NCBI RefSeq assembly: GCF_001510665.1
Contig: NZ_LMTI01000003.1
Span: 221,766 to 285,765 of the forward strand
Direction of reading: 5' to 3'
Source of the DNA: Bacillus sp. FJAT-27445
GTDB taxonomy: Bacteria; Bacillota; Bacilli; Bacillales; Cytobacillaceae
Length of the DNA: 64,000 nt
Under the pieces are notes generated by a model. The model was not told where the DNA came from, did no database searches, and saw nothing but the letters and a program-made list of their open reading frames with translations. This document shows, one piece after another, positions 7,351-16,972 of this stretch. A program made the translations under genes and the position numbers. The stretch's first letter is position 1. Each line of letters starts with the position of its first letter.

Positions 7351-9417
7351 TTAGTCACTCCAGTCCCAAAGCCGCTTGTACCATGTTTTCCCGCCTTTTT
7401 TATCGCCGCCGTTCTCCAAATGTGTATGCACAAGATGGTCGGTGCAGTATTCGACTGGCTCTGTCCCTGACACGAAATAGGTAAAGCGGCGGACCGGACA
7501 TTCCTTTACAGCAAGCTTCCCGTTTGCCGGATCGACATATACTCCTGTGACCCCTTCCCTCGGCGGTTTGAATGCCTTAACCGGTTTCCCGTCCAACGCT
7601 TCCTCCATGAAGCGCACCCAAATCTGTTTCGCATACGATTTTTCAGGGACGCTGTCAATCTCACGGGCATCGTCGTAACCTGTCCATACGGCGGAAACAA
7701 GCTGGGGAGTGAAGCCGATCATCCAGCTATCTGTCGGAGTTGAACCTGATTTACCGGCATAGGGCCGTGTCATCCCTTTTGTTATTGCGCTTCCGGTGAC
7801 AGACGTATAACCGTTCAGCTTTTTATCAAAAACTCCCGTCATCATCTGAGTCATGACATACGCCTTGGCTGGGTCAAGAACCACCTCGTCCCGTTCCTCC
7901 TTTTCGTAAATAATTTTCCCATCTGCCGTTTCAACCCGGGTAATAAGAGTAGGCTCGACCTTTTTGCCGCCATTGGCAAAGAGGCTGTAAGCATTGGCCA
8001 TTTCAATGACCCTTACGCCCGAAGTGCCTAGGGCAAGCGAGGGTACCTTTGCCATCTTTGTTGTTATCCCGAATTCCTTCGCGGTGTCAACGAGCGTCTC
8101 TTCCCCAATGAACAAATGCGTCTTAACCGCGTAAACATTATCTGAGACCGCTAATGCTTGGGCAAGCGTGATTTCCCCATCGGCATATTTATTATTGTAG
8201 TTATGTGGCGTGTAGTCAGGGCTGCCGTTTTCAAATCGGAATGTCGTCTGCTCGCTTCTGATCATCGTAGAAGGTGTGTAGCCTTGCCCGAGAGCTGCGT
8301 AATAGAGGAGCGGCTTAATCGTCGACCCAGGTGCCCGGGTTGCCTGGACAGCGCGGTTGAACGGGCTCTTTTCATAATCGCGCCCGCCTGCCATGGCCTT
8401 GATATGACCGTTTTTCGGATTGATGGCAACGAGGGCCGCCTGAATTTCCGACTTTGGGGAGATGACCGATTTAATTTGCTTTTCGGCGGCTTCCTGCTGT
8501 TTCGGATCAATCGTAGTATATACCCTCAATCCGCCAAGAGCGATCGCCCGTTCATCCAGGCCAAGCTGTTTCCTTAATGCATTGGAGACCGCATCCTGGA
8601 AGTACGGTGCGGCCTTCAGCTCGCGGTGCGGATCCCTGCCCGTCAGCCCCAGATTGGCAGCATAAGCCATTTCGGCTTCGGCGCTCTTGATATAGCCGTT
8701 ATTAACCATTGCTTTCAAAATAATCCCTTGCCGCTGTTTCGCCCTTTCCATGGAGGCAAACGGGGAAAAAGCGGCAGGGCCTTTCGGGATACCCGAGAGC
8801 ATTGATGCTTCCGCCAGGGATAAATCGGCGGCATTTTTCCCAAAATAATACTGGCTGGCAGCCTGGATGCCGTACGCCCTGTTACCGTAGTAGATAGTAT
8901 TTAGGTAGCCTTCAAGGATTTCCTCCTTGGAATAATTCATTTCAAGCCGGATGGCGTAAATGGCTTCACGCAGCTTCCGGGTCCATGTTTTATCATGCTC
9001 GAGAAAGAGGTTCCGGGCATATTGCTGCGTAACGGTGCTCGCTCCTTGCACTTTGCTGAATGCCTTGATATCGGCAAGGGCGGCACCGGCAATCCGCTTA
9101 AGATCAAAACCGCTGTGTTCGTAAAATTTCCTGTCTTCTATGGAAATGGTCGCTTCGACCAAATAGGGTGAAATTTCTTTAAGAGGCACCCAGTACCTCT
9201 TTTGCCCATAGTTAGTTTCCCCAATGATTGATTCATCATCTGCAAAATAAAGAGTAGATTGAGGGACGGCAAGCGGAGGAGCGCCAAGAACCTTTACGTA
9301 TACGAGAATAAGCATCGCCGCCAGTGTAAGTAAGGCCGAACCGAACAGGCCAAAAAATGCAGCCGCCCGCAAATATTTCACAACTCGTTTCAGCCCCTCG
9401 CCAGTCATGGTTTCCAT
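7351..9417 (-). CDS. pbpG: PbpG, class A penicillin-binding protein (PBP1A family)
   Basis: Bifunctional peptidoglycan polymerase, 688 residues (B. subtilis PbpG 691), anchored by one N-terminal membrane helix (about 16-42, AAAFFGLFGSALLTLAAMLI). The glycosyltransferase domain carries the catalytic glutamate in SIEDRKFYEHSGFD. The transpeptidase has the active serine in APGSTIKPLLYY, SDN in AVSDNVYAV, and KSGSTPTDSW. In B. subtilis PbpG is made in the forespore under sigma-F and contributes to germ-cell wall; sporulation use here is inferred. Start ATG 9417 has AAAGGGGTG upstream; extending to 9570 adds residues unlike the family. It is divergent from speE. Confidence 0.9.
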   Translation of the reverse strand: METMTGEGLKRVVKYLRAAAFFGLFGSALLTLAAMLILVYVKVLGAPPLAVPQSTLYFADDESIIGETNYGQKRYWVPLKEISPYLVEATISIEDRKFYEHSGFDLKRIAGAALADIKAFSKVQGASTVTQQYARNLFLEHDKTWTRKLREAIYAIRLEMNYSKEEILEGYLNTIYYGNRAYGIQAASQYYFGKNAADLSLAEASMLSGIPKGPAAFSPFASMERAKQRQGIILKAMVNNGYIKSAEAEMAYAANLGLTGRDPHRELKAAPYFQDAVSNALRKQLGLDERAIALGGLRVYTTIDPKQQEAAEKQIKSVISPKSEIQAALVAINPKNGHIKAMAGGRDYEKSPFNRAVQATRAPGSTIKPLLYYAALGQGYTPSTMIRSEQTTFRFENGSPDYTPHNYNNKYADGEITLAQALAVSDNVYAVKTHLFIGEETLVDTAKEFGITTKMAKVPSLALGTSGVRVIEMANAYSLFANGGKKVEPTLITRVETADGKIIYEKEERDEVVLDPAKAYVMTQMMTGVFDKKLNGYTSVTGSAITKGMTRPYAGKSGSTPTDSWMIGFTPQLVSAVWTGYDDAREIDSVPEKSYAKQIWVRFMEEALDGKPVKAFKPPREGVTGVYVDPANGKLAVKECPVRRFTYFVSGTEPVEYCTDHLVHTHLENGGDKKGGKTWYKRLWDWSD

Positions 9418-9677
9418 GCTTTCACCCCTTTGCTCCCTTGAGGAAAATTCGTGCCCATGCGGGGCCGTATCTACAGTATGAAAGGAATGGAAGATTTTTA
9501 AACATTTCGGGAGAGATAGCTTGAAAATATTTCTTGCATTTTTGCTGGATTCCTCTATACTTTTTCTCATGTTTGCATTTAATGAGTTGGGGAAGTATAG
9601 CAGTAGAAACGACGCTTTTTTTATCGGGCGAATGGCGGCTTTCCTTGGTAAAATTACTTTGAAAGGAAGATGGAAAA

Positions 9678-10508
9678 ATGGGTGGACTTTGGTTTACTGA
9701 GAAACAGACCGAAAACTTCGGAATTACAATGAAGATTAAACGAACATTACATACAGAACAGACGGATTTCCAAATGCTTGAAATGGTTGAAACGGAAGAG
9801 TGGGGCAATATGCTCCTGCTCGACGGCATGGTTATGACGTCTATTAAAGATGAATTCGTCTACCATGAAATGGTTGCGCACGTGCCTTTGTTCACGCATC
9901 CAAACCCCGAGAACGTCCTTGTTGTCGGCGGCGGAGACGGAGGCGTTATCCGCGAGGTTTTAAAGCATCCCCAGGTGAAAAAAGCGACACTAGTTGACAT
10001 TGACGGAAAGGTTATCGAATATTCGAAGAAATTTTTGCCGGAAATCGCCGGCAAGCTTGATGATCCGCGTGTCGACGTAAAGGTTGGCGACGGTTTCATG
10101 CATATCGCAGAAAGCGAAAATGCCTACGATGTCATTATGGTTGATTCAACCGAGCCAGTCGGCCCAGCGGTCAACCTATTTACAAAGGGATTTTATGCTG
10201 GCATTTCAAGGGCATTGAAAGAAGATGGCATTTTTGTTGCCCAGTCCGACAATCCTTGGTTCAAAGCCGATCTGATCCGCGATGTTCAGCGGGATGTGAA
10301 GGAAATCTTCCCAATCACCCGCCTGTATATTGCCAACATCCCGACATACCCAAGCGGCATGTGGGCATTCACAATCGGATCAAAAAAATACGATCCGCTG
10401 GAAGTATCCGAAGACCGCTTCCATGAAATTGAAACAAAGTACTATACAAAGGAACTCCACAAAGCGGCATTCGTTTTGCCTAAGTTTGTTGGGGATTTAG
10501 TAAAATAA
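9678..10508 (+). CDS. speE: SpeE, spermidine synthase
   Basis: Transfers aminopropyl from decarboxylated S-adenosylmethionine to putrescine. 276 residues, the B. subtilis length. The nucleotide-binding glycine loop is [13 protein letters not shown]. The active-site region [15 protein letters not shown] has the usual Bacillus STEP variant of the DSTDP motif, and DLVEVD-type contacts are replaced by the VDIDG loop. ATG 9678 follows AAAGGAAG. speB starts 104 bp downstream, giving the agmatine-putrescine-spermidine order; no terminator is evident between them. Confidence 0.95.
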   Translation: MGGLWFTEKQTENFGITMKIKRTLHTEQTDFQMLEMVETEEWGNMLLLDGMVMTSIKDEFVYHEMVAHVPLFTHPNPENVLVVGGGDGGVIREVLKHPQVKKATLVDIDGKVIEYSKKFLPEIAGKLDDPRVDVKVGDGFMHIAESENAYDVIMVDSTEPVGPAVNLFTKGFYAGISRALKEDGIFVAQSDNPWFKADLIRDVQRDVKEIFPITRLYIANIPTYPSGMWAFTIGSKKYDPLEVSEDRFHEIETKYYTKELHKAAFVLPKFVGDLVK

Positions 10509-10611
10509 AAGAGTCAGGCCATATTCTGTTAAGGCCGGGCAAAAATAAAAGGAAGCACAGCGGAGGGAGGCCCCAGTCTCCCTCTCGTTGTGCCTGGAAA
10601 GGAATTCCCCA

Positions 10612-11484
10612 ATGCGATTTGATGAAGCTTATTCAGGAAACGTATTTATTAAAAGCCATCCGAACTTCGAAGAAAGCAAAGCGGTCCTTTACGGGATGCC
10701 GATGGACTGGACGGTCAGCTACCGCCCAGGGTCACGGTTCGGCCCCGCAAGGATTCGCGAAGTATCAATCGGGCTTGAAGAATACAGCCCGTATCTCGAC
10801 CGCGAACTTGACGATGTTAAGTATTTCGATGCAGGAGATATTCCGCTTCCGTTTGGGAACCCGAAGCGAAGCCTTGATATCATTGAAGAATTTGTAGACA
10901 AGGTTCTTGCCGAGGGAAAGTTCCCGCTAGGAATGGGAGGCGAGCATCTTGTATCCTGGCCTGTCATGAAGGCTGTCTACAAAAAGCATCCGGATCTTGC
11001 CATCATCCACATGGATGCGCATACCGACCTTCGCGAAGAGTATGAAGGCGAACCGCTATCCCACTCGACGCCAATCAGGAAAATTGCCGAGCTGATCGGG
11101 CCAACGAATGTTTATTCTTTTGGCATCCGCTCCGGAATGAAAGAAGAATTCGATTGGGCGAAGAATGCTGGCATGCATATTTCCAAATTTGAGGTTTTAG
11201 AGCCTTTGAAGCAAATATTACCGAAGCTTGCCGGCCGACCGGTCTATGTGACGATTGACATTGACGTCCTAGATCCGGCCCATGCACCAGGCACCGGAAC
11301 AGTTGATGCTGGCGGCATCACGTCCCGTGAACTCCTAGCTTCAATTCATGAAATTGCGCGTTCCCAAGTTAATGTCGTAGGTGCGGACCTTGTTGAAGTG
11401 GCGCCGATTTATGACAACTCCGAACAAACAGCCAACACCGCAAGCAAACTCATCAGAGAAATGCTTCTCGGCTGGGTGAGATAA
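10612..11484 (+). CDS. speB: SpeB, agmatinase
   Basis: Ureohydrolase converting agmatine to putrescine and urea. 290 residues, as in B. subtilis. The binuclear Mn site is visible: GGEHLVSWP, HMDAHTDLREE and IDIDVLDPAHAPGTG. ATG 10612 lies 9 bases after GAAAGGAA; the in-frame ATG at 10588 adds eight non-family residues. It forms the polyamine unit with speE. A MITE-like repeat separates its stop from the nearest terminator at 11835. Confidence 0.95.
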   Translation: MRFDEAYSGNVFIKSHPNFEESKAVLYGMPMDWTVSYRPGSRFGPARIREVSIGLEEYSPYLDRELDDVKYFDAGDIPLPFGNPKRSLDIIEEFVDKVLAEGKFPLGMGGEHLVSWPVMKAVYKKHPDLAIIHMDAHTDLREEYEGEPLSHSTPIRKIAELIGPTNVYSFGIRSGMKEEFDWAKNAGMHISKFEVLEPLKQILPKLAGRPVYVTIDIDVLDPAHAPGTGTVDAGGITSRELLASIHEIARSQVNVVGADLVEVAPIYDNSEQTANTASKLIREMLLGWVR

Positions 11485-11610
11485 GCACGGCAGGTGAGTT
11501 GGAATCCTGGTCCCCGTTTCCAAAAGGTGGCTGGACTGAAATATATTCGTTCTTGAGCGACACCTTTTTGGCATTTGGCCAAACTTTGTCAAGGGTTAAA
11601 ATGATAAAAA

Positions 11611-11822
11611 GGGTTCTTCACCATAAGTGCTGGTTTATGATTAAAATGCCTAACTTATTTGTTGATTGGAGCGGAGGGCACCGACTCCTGCGGGATGCAG
11701 CGGCAAGGTGGAGACCCCACAGGCGCAAGCGCCGAGGAGGCTCCACTGACGCCCCGCGGAAAGCGTGTGCCTGTAGCGCAAATTAACACATTCGTAAAAC
11801 CACTTTTTGTGATGAGAAACCA
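11611..11822. mobile_element. MITE-like repeat, family B, copy 1 (212 bp)
   Basis: The ends are imperfect inverted repeats of about 26 bp: GGGTTCTTCACCATAAGTGC TGGTTT at 11611-11636 against the reverse complement of 11797-11822. The interior starts GTTGATTGGAGCGGAGGGCA and contains the paired GGTGGAGACCCC / GGAGGCTCCACTG and GGCGCAAGCGCC elements common in Bacillaceae repeats. The first 100 or so bases recur inverted at 62581-62763. No open frame of interest. It is inserted between speB and a terminator. Confidence 0.75.
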
Positions 11823-11834
11823 TAAAAATATTTA

Positions 11835-11870
11835 AGTGCCTGTTTCTTCCATGAATCAGGCGCTTTTTGT
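11835..11870 (+). terminator. Terminator downstream of repeat, probably for speE-speB
   Basis: AGTGCCTG pairs with CAGGCGCT (one G-U) and is followed by TTTTTG. It lies 350 bp after the speB stop because the repeat intervenes. Confidence 0.65.
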
Positions 11871-11967
11871 ATTGTCGGGCGCTGATGGCTATAATAGCAG
11901 AGTAGAGCTTGTTCAATTTTCATGATATAATTTTTTATTTATAAGGGATTAAAGAGGAGTGGACCGG

Positions 11968-12396
11968 ATGGACCCGAAACCCGTTATTGCTACCATTAGC
12001 ACCTCGATCGCCCAATCCGGTGTGAAGGATGAATATACAACCGTTGCAAACGGCTTTTTTTACAAAAAGGGGAGCGGCGTTTACCTCCAGTATGAGGAAA
12101 TGGGGGAGGAGGGCAGCATCCGTACTATTTTAAAAATGGACAGCGGTGAAGCTTTAATTCTGAGAAGCGGTGCAGTAAAAATGAGATTGCCATTCAAGCT
12201 TGGCCAGGAAACACGAGGCAGCTATAACACACAGTACGGGACCCTTCCTGTCGTGGCTGTCACAGAGCGGCTTGCCCAGGCAATCAGGGAAAATGGCCGA
12301 GGCGGCATGTTCATGCTGAAATATGATTTGCAGATTGCGGGTTCACCCGCAGGTACATATAGCTTAACGATTACGTTTGAGGAGGAAACTGAATGA
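11968..12396 (+). CDS. ywiB: YwiB, DUF1934 beta-barrel protein
   Basis: 142 residues, identical in length to B. subtilis YwiB. DUF1934 members are small calycin-like beta-barrels of unknown function. Conserved features are [25 protein letters not shown] and the closing [23 protein letters not shown] 11968 is preceded by GAGGAG at 11954-11959; GTG 11961 and GTG 11959 overlap that site. The stop overlaps the argS start (ATGA), so translation is coupled. Confidence 0.85.
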   Translation: MDPKPVIATISTSIAQSGVKDEYTTVANGFFYKKGSGVYLQYEEMGEEGSIRTILKMDSGEALILRSGAVKMRLPFKLGQETRGSYNTQYGTLPVVAVTERLAQAIRENGRGGMFMLKYDLQIAGSPAGTYSLTITFEEETE

Positions 12397-14063
12397 ATTT
12401 AGTTGAACAGGTTCAGCAAAACCTGAAGCAGGAAATTAAAGCGGCCGTCATAAAAGCCGGGTTTGCGTCCGAAGACCAGCTTCCCGAGGTTATATTGGAA
12501 GTCCCGAAGGAAAAGGCACATGGTGATTATTCAACCAACATGGCAATGCAGCTGGCACGCGTGGCAAAAAAAGCGCCACGAGTGATTGCTGATGCAATTG
12601 TCGAACATTTTGATCGATCAAAGGCATCGATTGAGAAAATAGAACTCGCAGGGCCGGGGTTCATTAATTTTTACATGGACAATAGCTATCTGACAGAGTT
12701 AATTCCTGCGATTTTGGATGCCGGAGACAAGTATGGAGAAACAACTGCCGGTAAAGGCCAAAAAGTCCAGATCGAGTTCGTATCCGCCAACCCGACTGGG
12801 GACCTTCACCTCGGGCATGCTCGAGGCGCGGCAGTCGGTGATTCGCTATCAAACATTCTCGCGAAGGCTGGCTATGATGTTTCGCGCGAGTACTATATCA
12901 ATGATGCCGGAAACCAAATCAATAACCTTGCCCTTTCCGTTGAAGCCCGTTACTTCCAAGCGCTTGGCCAGGAAAAGGATATGCCGGAAGACGGTTACCA
13001 TGGCGAGGACATTAAAGGCATCGGTAAGAAGCTTGCCGAGGAATACGGCGATAAATATCTAAATGTTCCGGACGAGGAGCGCTTCAACTTCTTCCGGGAA
13101 TACGGTCTAAAATATGAAATGGCCAAGCTAAAGAAGGACCTTCAAGATTTCCGCGTTGAATTCGACGTTTGGTATTCGGAAACTTCCTTATACCATAATG
13201 GGAAAATTGATGCGGCCTTAAAGACGCTCCGTGACAACGGGCATATATATGAGGAGGAAGGAGCGACCTGGCTCCGCTCAACACCATTCGGCGATGATAA
13301 GGACCGCGTTTTGATTAAGCAGGATGGATCATATACGTACCTGACCCCGGATCTCGCCTACCATAAGGATAAACTGGACCGCGGTTTTGAAAAGCTTATC
13401 AACGTCTGGGGTGCCGACCACCACGGGTACATCCCGAGGATGAAAGCTGCCATTCAGGCACTAGGCTATGACAACGACGTTCTTGAAGTCGAAATCATCC
13501 AGCTTGTCCATTTGTATAAAAATGGCGAGAAAATGAAGATGAGCAAGCGTACCGGTAAGGCGGTCACCATGCGCGAACTTGTTGAAGAAGTCGGCCTTGA
13601 TGCAACCCGCTACTTCTTTGCGATGCGCAGCGCTGATACCCATATGGACTTTGACCTTGACTTAGCTGTATCCCAATCGAACGATAACCCGGTATATTAT
13701 GCCCAATATGCGCATGCCCGTATTTCGAGTATTTTGCGCCAGGCCTCCGAACAGGGCTTTGACTTCCAAAAGGATGTCGATTTGGGGCTTATCAGGTCGG
13801 AAAAGGAAATCGACCTGCTGAAAAAGCTCGGCGAATTCCCACAGGCTGTAGGGGAAGCTGCACTTAAACGCACCCCGCACCGTATCGCAAATTATGCTTT
13901 CGATTTGGCGTCCGCCTTCCACAGCTTCTACAATGCCGAGAAGGTCGTCGACAAAGAGCAAGCGGAACGCACACAAGCACGCCTCGCACTCGTGAAGGCA
14001 GTCCAGATTTCGATGAAAAACGCTTTATCCCTGATCGGCGTTTCCGCACCGGATAAGATGTAA
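12393..14063 (+). CDS. argS: ArgS, arginyl-tRNA synthetase
   Basis: Class I aminoacyl-tRNA synthetase, 556 residues. The N-terminal Add-1 domain covers about 1-110. HIGH-type signature HLGH is in [15 protein letters not shown], and the KMSKS equivalent is [10 protein letters not shown]. The C-terminal DALR-type anticodon-binding helical domain covers about 430-556 ([10 protein letters not shown] region). The start overlaps ywiB by four bases. No T-box leader was seen upstream. A strong terminator follows. Confidence 0.97.
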   Translation: MNLVEQVQQNLKQEIKAAVIKAGFASEDQLPEVILEVPKEKAHGDYSTNMAMQLARVAKKAPRVIADAIVEHFDRSKASIEKIELAGPGFINFYMDNSYLTELIPAILDAGDKYGETTAGKGQKVQIEFVSANPTGDLHLGHARGAAVGDSLSNILAKAGYDVSREYYINDAGNQINNLALSVEARYFQALGQEKDMPEDGYHGEDIKGIGKKLAEEYGDKYLNVPDEERFNFFREYGLKYEMAKLKKDLQDFRVEFDVWYSETSLYHNGKIDAALKTLRDNGHIYEEEGATWLRSTPFGDDKDRVLIKQDGSYTYLTPDLAYHKDKLDRGFEKLINVWGADHHGYIPRMKAAIQALGYDNDVLEVEIIQLVHLYKNGEKMKMSKRTGKAVTMRELVEEVGLDATRYFFAMRSADTHMDFDLDLAVSQSNDNPVYYAQYAHARISSILRQASEQGFDFQKDVDLGLIRSEKEIDLLKKLGEFPQAVGEAALKRTPHRIANYAFDLASAFHSFYNAEKVVDKEQAERTQARLALVKAVQISMKNALSLIGVSAPDKM

Positions 14064-14077
14064 TACTATGTAAACCA

Positions 14078-14107
14078 CGCCCTCCGGCTCTCCCGGGGGG
14101 CTTTTTG
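14078..14107 (+). terminator. Terminator after argS
   Basis: GCCCTCCGG (14079-14087) pairs with CCGGGGGGC (14093-14101), then TTTTTG. Confidence 0.8.
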
Positions 14108-14157
14108 TATGGTTTTCGTTCACTTCAATTTCCTGCAATTGGGCTACAGATTTTGCT

Positions 14158-14187
14158 GGATAAAAAAGGCCCGTCCGGCGAATAGTA
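14158..14187 (+). promoter_or_regulatory. Candidate sigma-G promoter of sspH
   Basis: GGATA (14158-14162), exactly 18 bases, then AATAGTA (14181-14187). The B. subtilis sigma-G consensus is GHATR-N18-CATNHTA, so each box carries one mismatch. Forespore expression fits a small acid-soluble spore protein gene. Confidence 0.55.
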
Positions 14188-14218
14188 TGGTAGAGAATCT
14201 GTTTGAGGAGTGGGTATT

Positions 14219-14404
14219 ATGAATGTAGGCCGCGCAAAAGAAATCATGGAATCGGCTGATAATATAACCGTGACGTACGAGGGAAGCCGGGTCATTATCC
14301 AGAACGTTGACGAAAAACAAAAAACGGCCCGGATTTACTGGCGGGAAATCCCCGAGCAGGAACGCACGGTCCCTGTCCTGAACTTAATAGAAGAGGTGGA
14401 CTAA
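14219..14404 (+). CDS. sspH: SspH, small acid-soluble spore protein H
   Basis: 61 residues beginning MNVGRAKEIMESADNITVTY and ending TVPVLNLIEEVD, the SspH family pattern, including the ARIYWREIPE segment. Such proteins accumulate in the forespore core; their role is minor compared with alpha/beta SASP. ATG 14219 is placed nine bases after GAGGAG; the ATG at 14210 is inside that site. A sigma-G-like promoter and a perfect terminator bracket it, so it is monocistronic. Confidence 0.9.
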   Translation: MNVGRAKEIMESADNITVTYEGSRVIIQNVDEKQKTARIYWREIPEQERTVPVLNLIEEVD

Positions 14405-14435
14405 GGTTGTAACTTGCCTAAGCCATGAAACCATT

Positions 14436-14472
14436 GAAGCTTACCCGGTGGATGGGTAAGCTTCTTATTTTT
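14436..14472 (+). terminator. Terminator after sspH
   Basis: An 11-bp perfect stem, GAAGCTTACCC (14436-14446) with GGGTAAGCTTC (14454-14464), then TTATTTTTG. Confidence 0.9.
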
Positions 14473-14518
14473 GACAAGCCGCAAAATCTTAATAAGAAAG
14501 CCGCCATATACCAAACAT

Positions 14519-15475
14519 CTACTTCCATTCCACTGCGGCGCCCCCAATCCTTTTCACCCCGCGGATGGCGGCTACTTCCGGCACAAGCTTCAGCAATGCC
14601 TGGTCCTTCGCCTTCGCTTCAATCATGAAGTCAACATCCTGGCTCACTTCCCGCAAAAGCTTTAATAAAGGCATGATGAACTCCAAATCGACAAAGTCCG
14701 CATGGGAGCGGAAGGCCTTCTCTGTTTTTGGCGAGGAAATGTGGATTTTGGGAACCTGTTCCCTTTTGGCCCATGTCGAAAAAACTCCGGGCAAAAGCTC
14801 CTCAAGCGGCCGCTCCGAGAGATTGGCCATATGGTGATGGTAATCAAAGGCGAGCGGAATTCGTTCCTTTAAACAAACGTCTATAGTTTCCTCTGTTGTA
14901 TAGGTTTTGTCGTCATTTTCAAGTGTCATTGCACCCTTAATATGAGATGGGAGCTGGCGCAGATTTTCATGGAAACGGATGATTGCGGACTCTTTGTCAC
15001 CGTAAGCACCTCCAATATGGATATTGAGCGTTCCCCATTCCTCCAGCCCCATGCATTCAAGCATTCGATAATGGTATTCCATATCCCGGACTGCATTTTT
15101 TGTTACCTCCTCGCGCGGCGAGGTGAATAATGTGTACTGGTTTGGATGGAAACTCACGCGGATTCTGTATTTTTTCACGAGCGCACCAATCTCAAGCCAC
15201 TCGTCCTTTAAAGGGGAGGCAAAATCCCAGCCGGCTTCGGGATGGGTCGCAAGCGGGACAATTGAGCTTGAAAAGCGGTAGACTTCAATACCATGCGCAA
15301 TGTTGTAGTAAAGGATTCTTCGTGTATTCCACAGATTTTCCGCTGTCAGGGAAAGCAATTTTTCCCGCCGTTCTTCTTTGCCGAGCAGCTTGTATCGGGC
15401 AAAGGTCATCGTGCGTGACGGAGAAGCTTCCCAGAGGGAAAGTGCTGTTGATACATAGCCAAACCGAATTTTCAA
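14519..15475 (-). CDS. uvsE: UvsE, UV DNA damage endonuclease
   Basis: 318 residues, TIM-barrel endonuclease (UVDE) that nicks 5' to cyclobutane dimers and 6-4 photoproducts, starting an alternative excision repair. Family blocks present: MKIRFGYVSTALSLW at the start, FHPNQYTLFTSP, LNIHIGGAYGDKE, LENDDKTYT, PLAFDYHHH and PKIHISSPK, which carry the metal-binding histidines, aspartates and glutamates. B. subtilis uvsE (ywjD) is next to ywjE as here, and is sporulation-linked there. The gene is downstream of clsB on the same strand with a 48-bp gap. Confidence 0.93.
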   Translation of the reverse strand: MKIRFGYVSTALSLWEASPSRTMTFARYKLLGKEERREKLLSLTAENLWNTRRILYYNIAHGIEVYRFSSSIVPLATHPEAGWDFASPLKDEWLEIGALVKKYRIRVSFHPNQYTLFTSPREEVTKNAVRDMEYHYRMLECMGLEEWGTLNIHIGGAYGDKESAIIRFHENLRQLPSHIKGAMTLENDDKTYTTEETIDVCLKERIPLAFDYHHHMANLSERPLEELLPGVFSTWAKREQVPKIHISSPKTEKAFRSHADFVDLEFIMPLLKLLREVSQDVDFMIEAKAKDQALLKLVPEVAAIRGVKRIGGAAVEWK

Positions 15476-15523
15476 AAAATCATCCCCCTGTCCGCCTTCC
15501 TAAAACATTTTATAACCCAAACC

Positions 15524-16723
15524 TTATAAAAACAGCGATATAGCCCTTGCAACTAGCTCCTTTGCCGACCGAGAGATATCTGGTTTTTCAAGCGAGGCAA
15601 GCTCAAGCTCCCTGGAGGCGAGAATATCATTCTCCAAGATGGCAACAGCTTCGTTTATTTGTTCGGGCCCAAACATATAACAATTGATCTCGCTGTTTAG
15701 AAACAAGCTTCTTTTATCAAAATTGGCAGTTCCGATGTCACAGACGGTATCATCAATCAAAAGTGTCTTCGCATGGTAAAATCCGTTCGAATACTGGTAT
15801 ACCCTTGCACCATCCTTAATAAGCCGGCGGAGGGACCGATAGGAGGCTTCTTTTACGAGCGGATGGTCTGCAATGCCAGGGACTATGATGGTGAGCGAAA
15901 CTCCGCGTCCCAGACAGGAGAGCAGCTCGGCGAACAGTTTTTTGCTTGGAATAAAATATGGGCTGCCAATCACGATTCTTTCGTTTGCGCTCTTTAGAAG
16001 CTCAAGGCATGTCTGCTCAAGCATGAAACCCGAAGTAGGGAGGAGCTGATGCTCTGCCTCTCCAGTCTCTTTTTTACAAAAGTAGAAAGGATGTTTCCGC
16101 AAATCTTCCCGGGCTGCTTCCTTCCAGTCAATGAGGAAAACATCCTGCAAATCCTGAACCGATTCACCGGTGATCTTCAGGTGATAATCCCTCCACGGCG
16201 ATAGCTTCGGGTGTCCGCCAATATACTCATCTCCCACGTTATATCCGCCAAGATAGCCGATCTTCCCATCGATAATCGTTATTTTCCGGTGATTCCGGGC
16301 CTGGGAAGTGTAAAAAAGGAATGGAAGCCTGAGCTTGTGCGAAAAAGCAAAGTGGATTCCTTCCTGTTTGAGCGAAGCAACCGTCTCTTTTTTTATCTCC
16401 ATGCTGCCAATCCAGTCAACCAGGAGCCTGACTTCGACTCCCGAACGGGCCTTCTCGCGGAGTATTTCGAAAAATTCATGGCTGAGGGCATCTTCTTTGA
16501 CGATATAGAATAAAACATGAATATAACGGTCTGCCTGTCTTAAATCGGTGAAATAATCCTTGAACAGTTTGCTGCCCCTCGTAAAAATCCGGATCGTTCC
16601 CCTGCGCCGGGGAGGGGGAGAAAACCCTGTGTCCCTGATTCGTTTTGATCTCCCAAAGTAGAGGTCAGCAAACAGCCAGGCAATGAGCAACAAAATACAT
16701 GCAGCCAATAGGATTAAGAACAC
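15524..16723 (-). CDS. clsB: ClsB/YwjE, phospholipase-D type cardiolipin synthase
   Basis: 399 residues. One N-terminal membrane helix (FLILLAACILLLIAWLFADLYF) is followed by two PLD domains, with HKD motifs in NHRKITIIDGKIGYLGGYN and YHAKTLLIDDTVCDIGTANFD. It joins two phosphatidylglycerols to cardiolipin at the membrane. In B. subtilis YwjE is a minor cardiolipin synthase used late in growth and sporulation. It is upstream of uvsE on the minus strand and divergent from fadF. Confidence 0.88.
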   Translation of the reverse strand: MFLILLAACILLLIAWLFADLYFGRSKRIRDTGFSPPPRRRGTIRIFTRGSKLFKDYFTDLRQADRYIHVLFYIVKEDALSHEFFEILREKARSGVEVRLLVDWIGSMEIKKETVASLKQEGIHFAFSHKLRLPFLFYTSQARNHRKITIIDGKIGYLGGYNVGDEYIGGHPKLSPWRDYHLKITGESVQDLQDVFLIDWKEAAREDLRKHPFYFCKKETGEAEHQLLPTSGFMLEQTCLELLKSANERIVIGSPYFIPSKKLFAELLSCLGRGVSLTIIVPGIADHPLVKEASYRSLRRLIKDGARVYQYSNGFYHAKTLLIDDTVCDIGTANFDKRSLFLNSEINCYMFGPEQINEAVAILENDILASRELELASLEKPDISRSAKELVARAISLFL

Positions 16724-16850
16724 GCGGCCTGCCTCCGTTTACAGTTTGTTATTTGGAATCTCCAAATAGTACTCAACATGATGCTACTCTATTCCCATAG
16801 CTTATACCGAAAAGAGGGGTTGTATGAATTGAAAGCGCACGACAAAACTG

Positions 16851-16878
16851 TTGACTGAATGCTCATTCAACTTATAAT
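16851..16878 (+). promoter_or_regulatory. fadF promoter overlapped by FadR-like operator
   Basis: Sigma-A type: TTGACT (16851-16856), 16-bp spacer, TATAAT (16873-16878). The 18-mer at 16852-16869, TGACTGAATGCTCATTCA, matches the B. subtilis FadR box TGAATGANTANTCATTCA at all but two fixed positions. It covers the -35 and spacer, a typical repressor position relieved by long-chain acyl-CoA. Confidence 0.75.
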
Positions 16879-16972
16879 GAAAGTATATATAGTTCTGAAA
16901 ATTGCCTAGGTTTGAAATTTTCTTCTAATGGGCTAAAGGGGTATAGGAAAGAAAAGGGAAGGGGAGTTTCGA

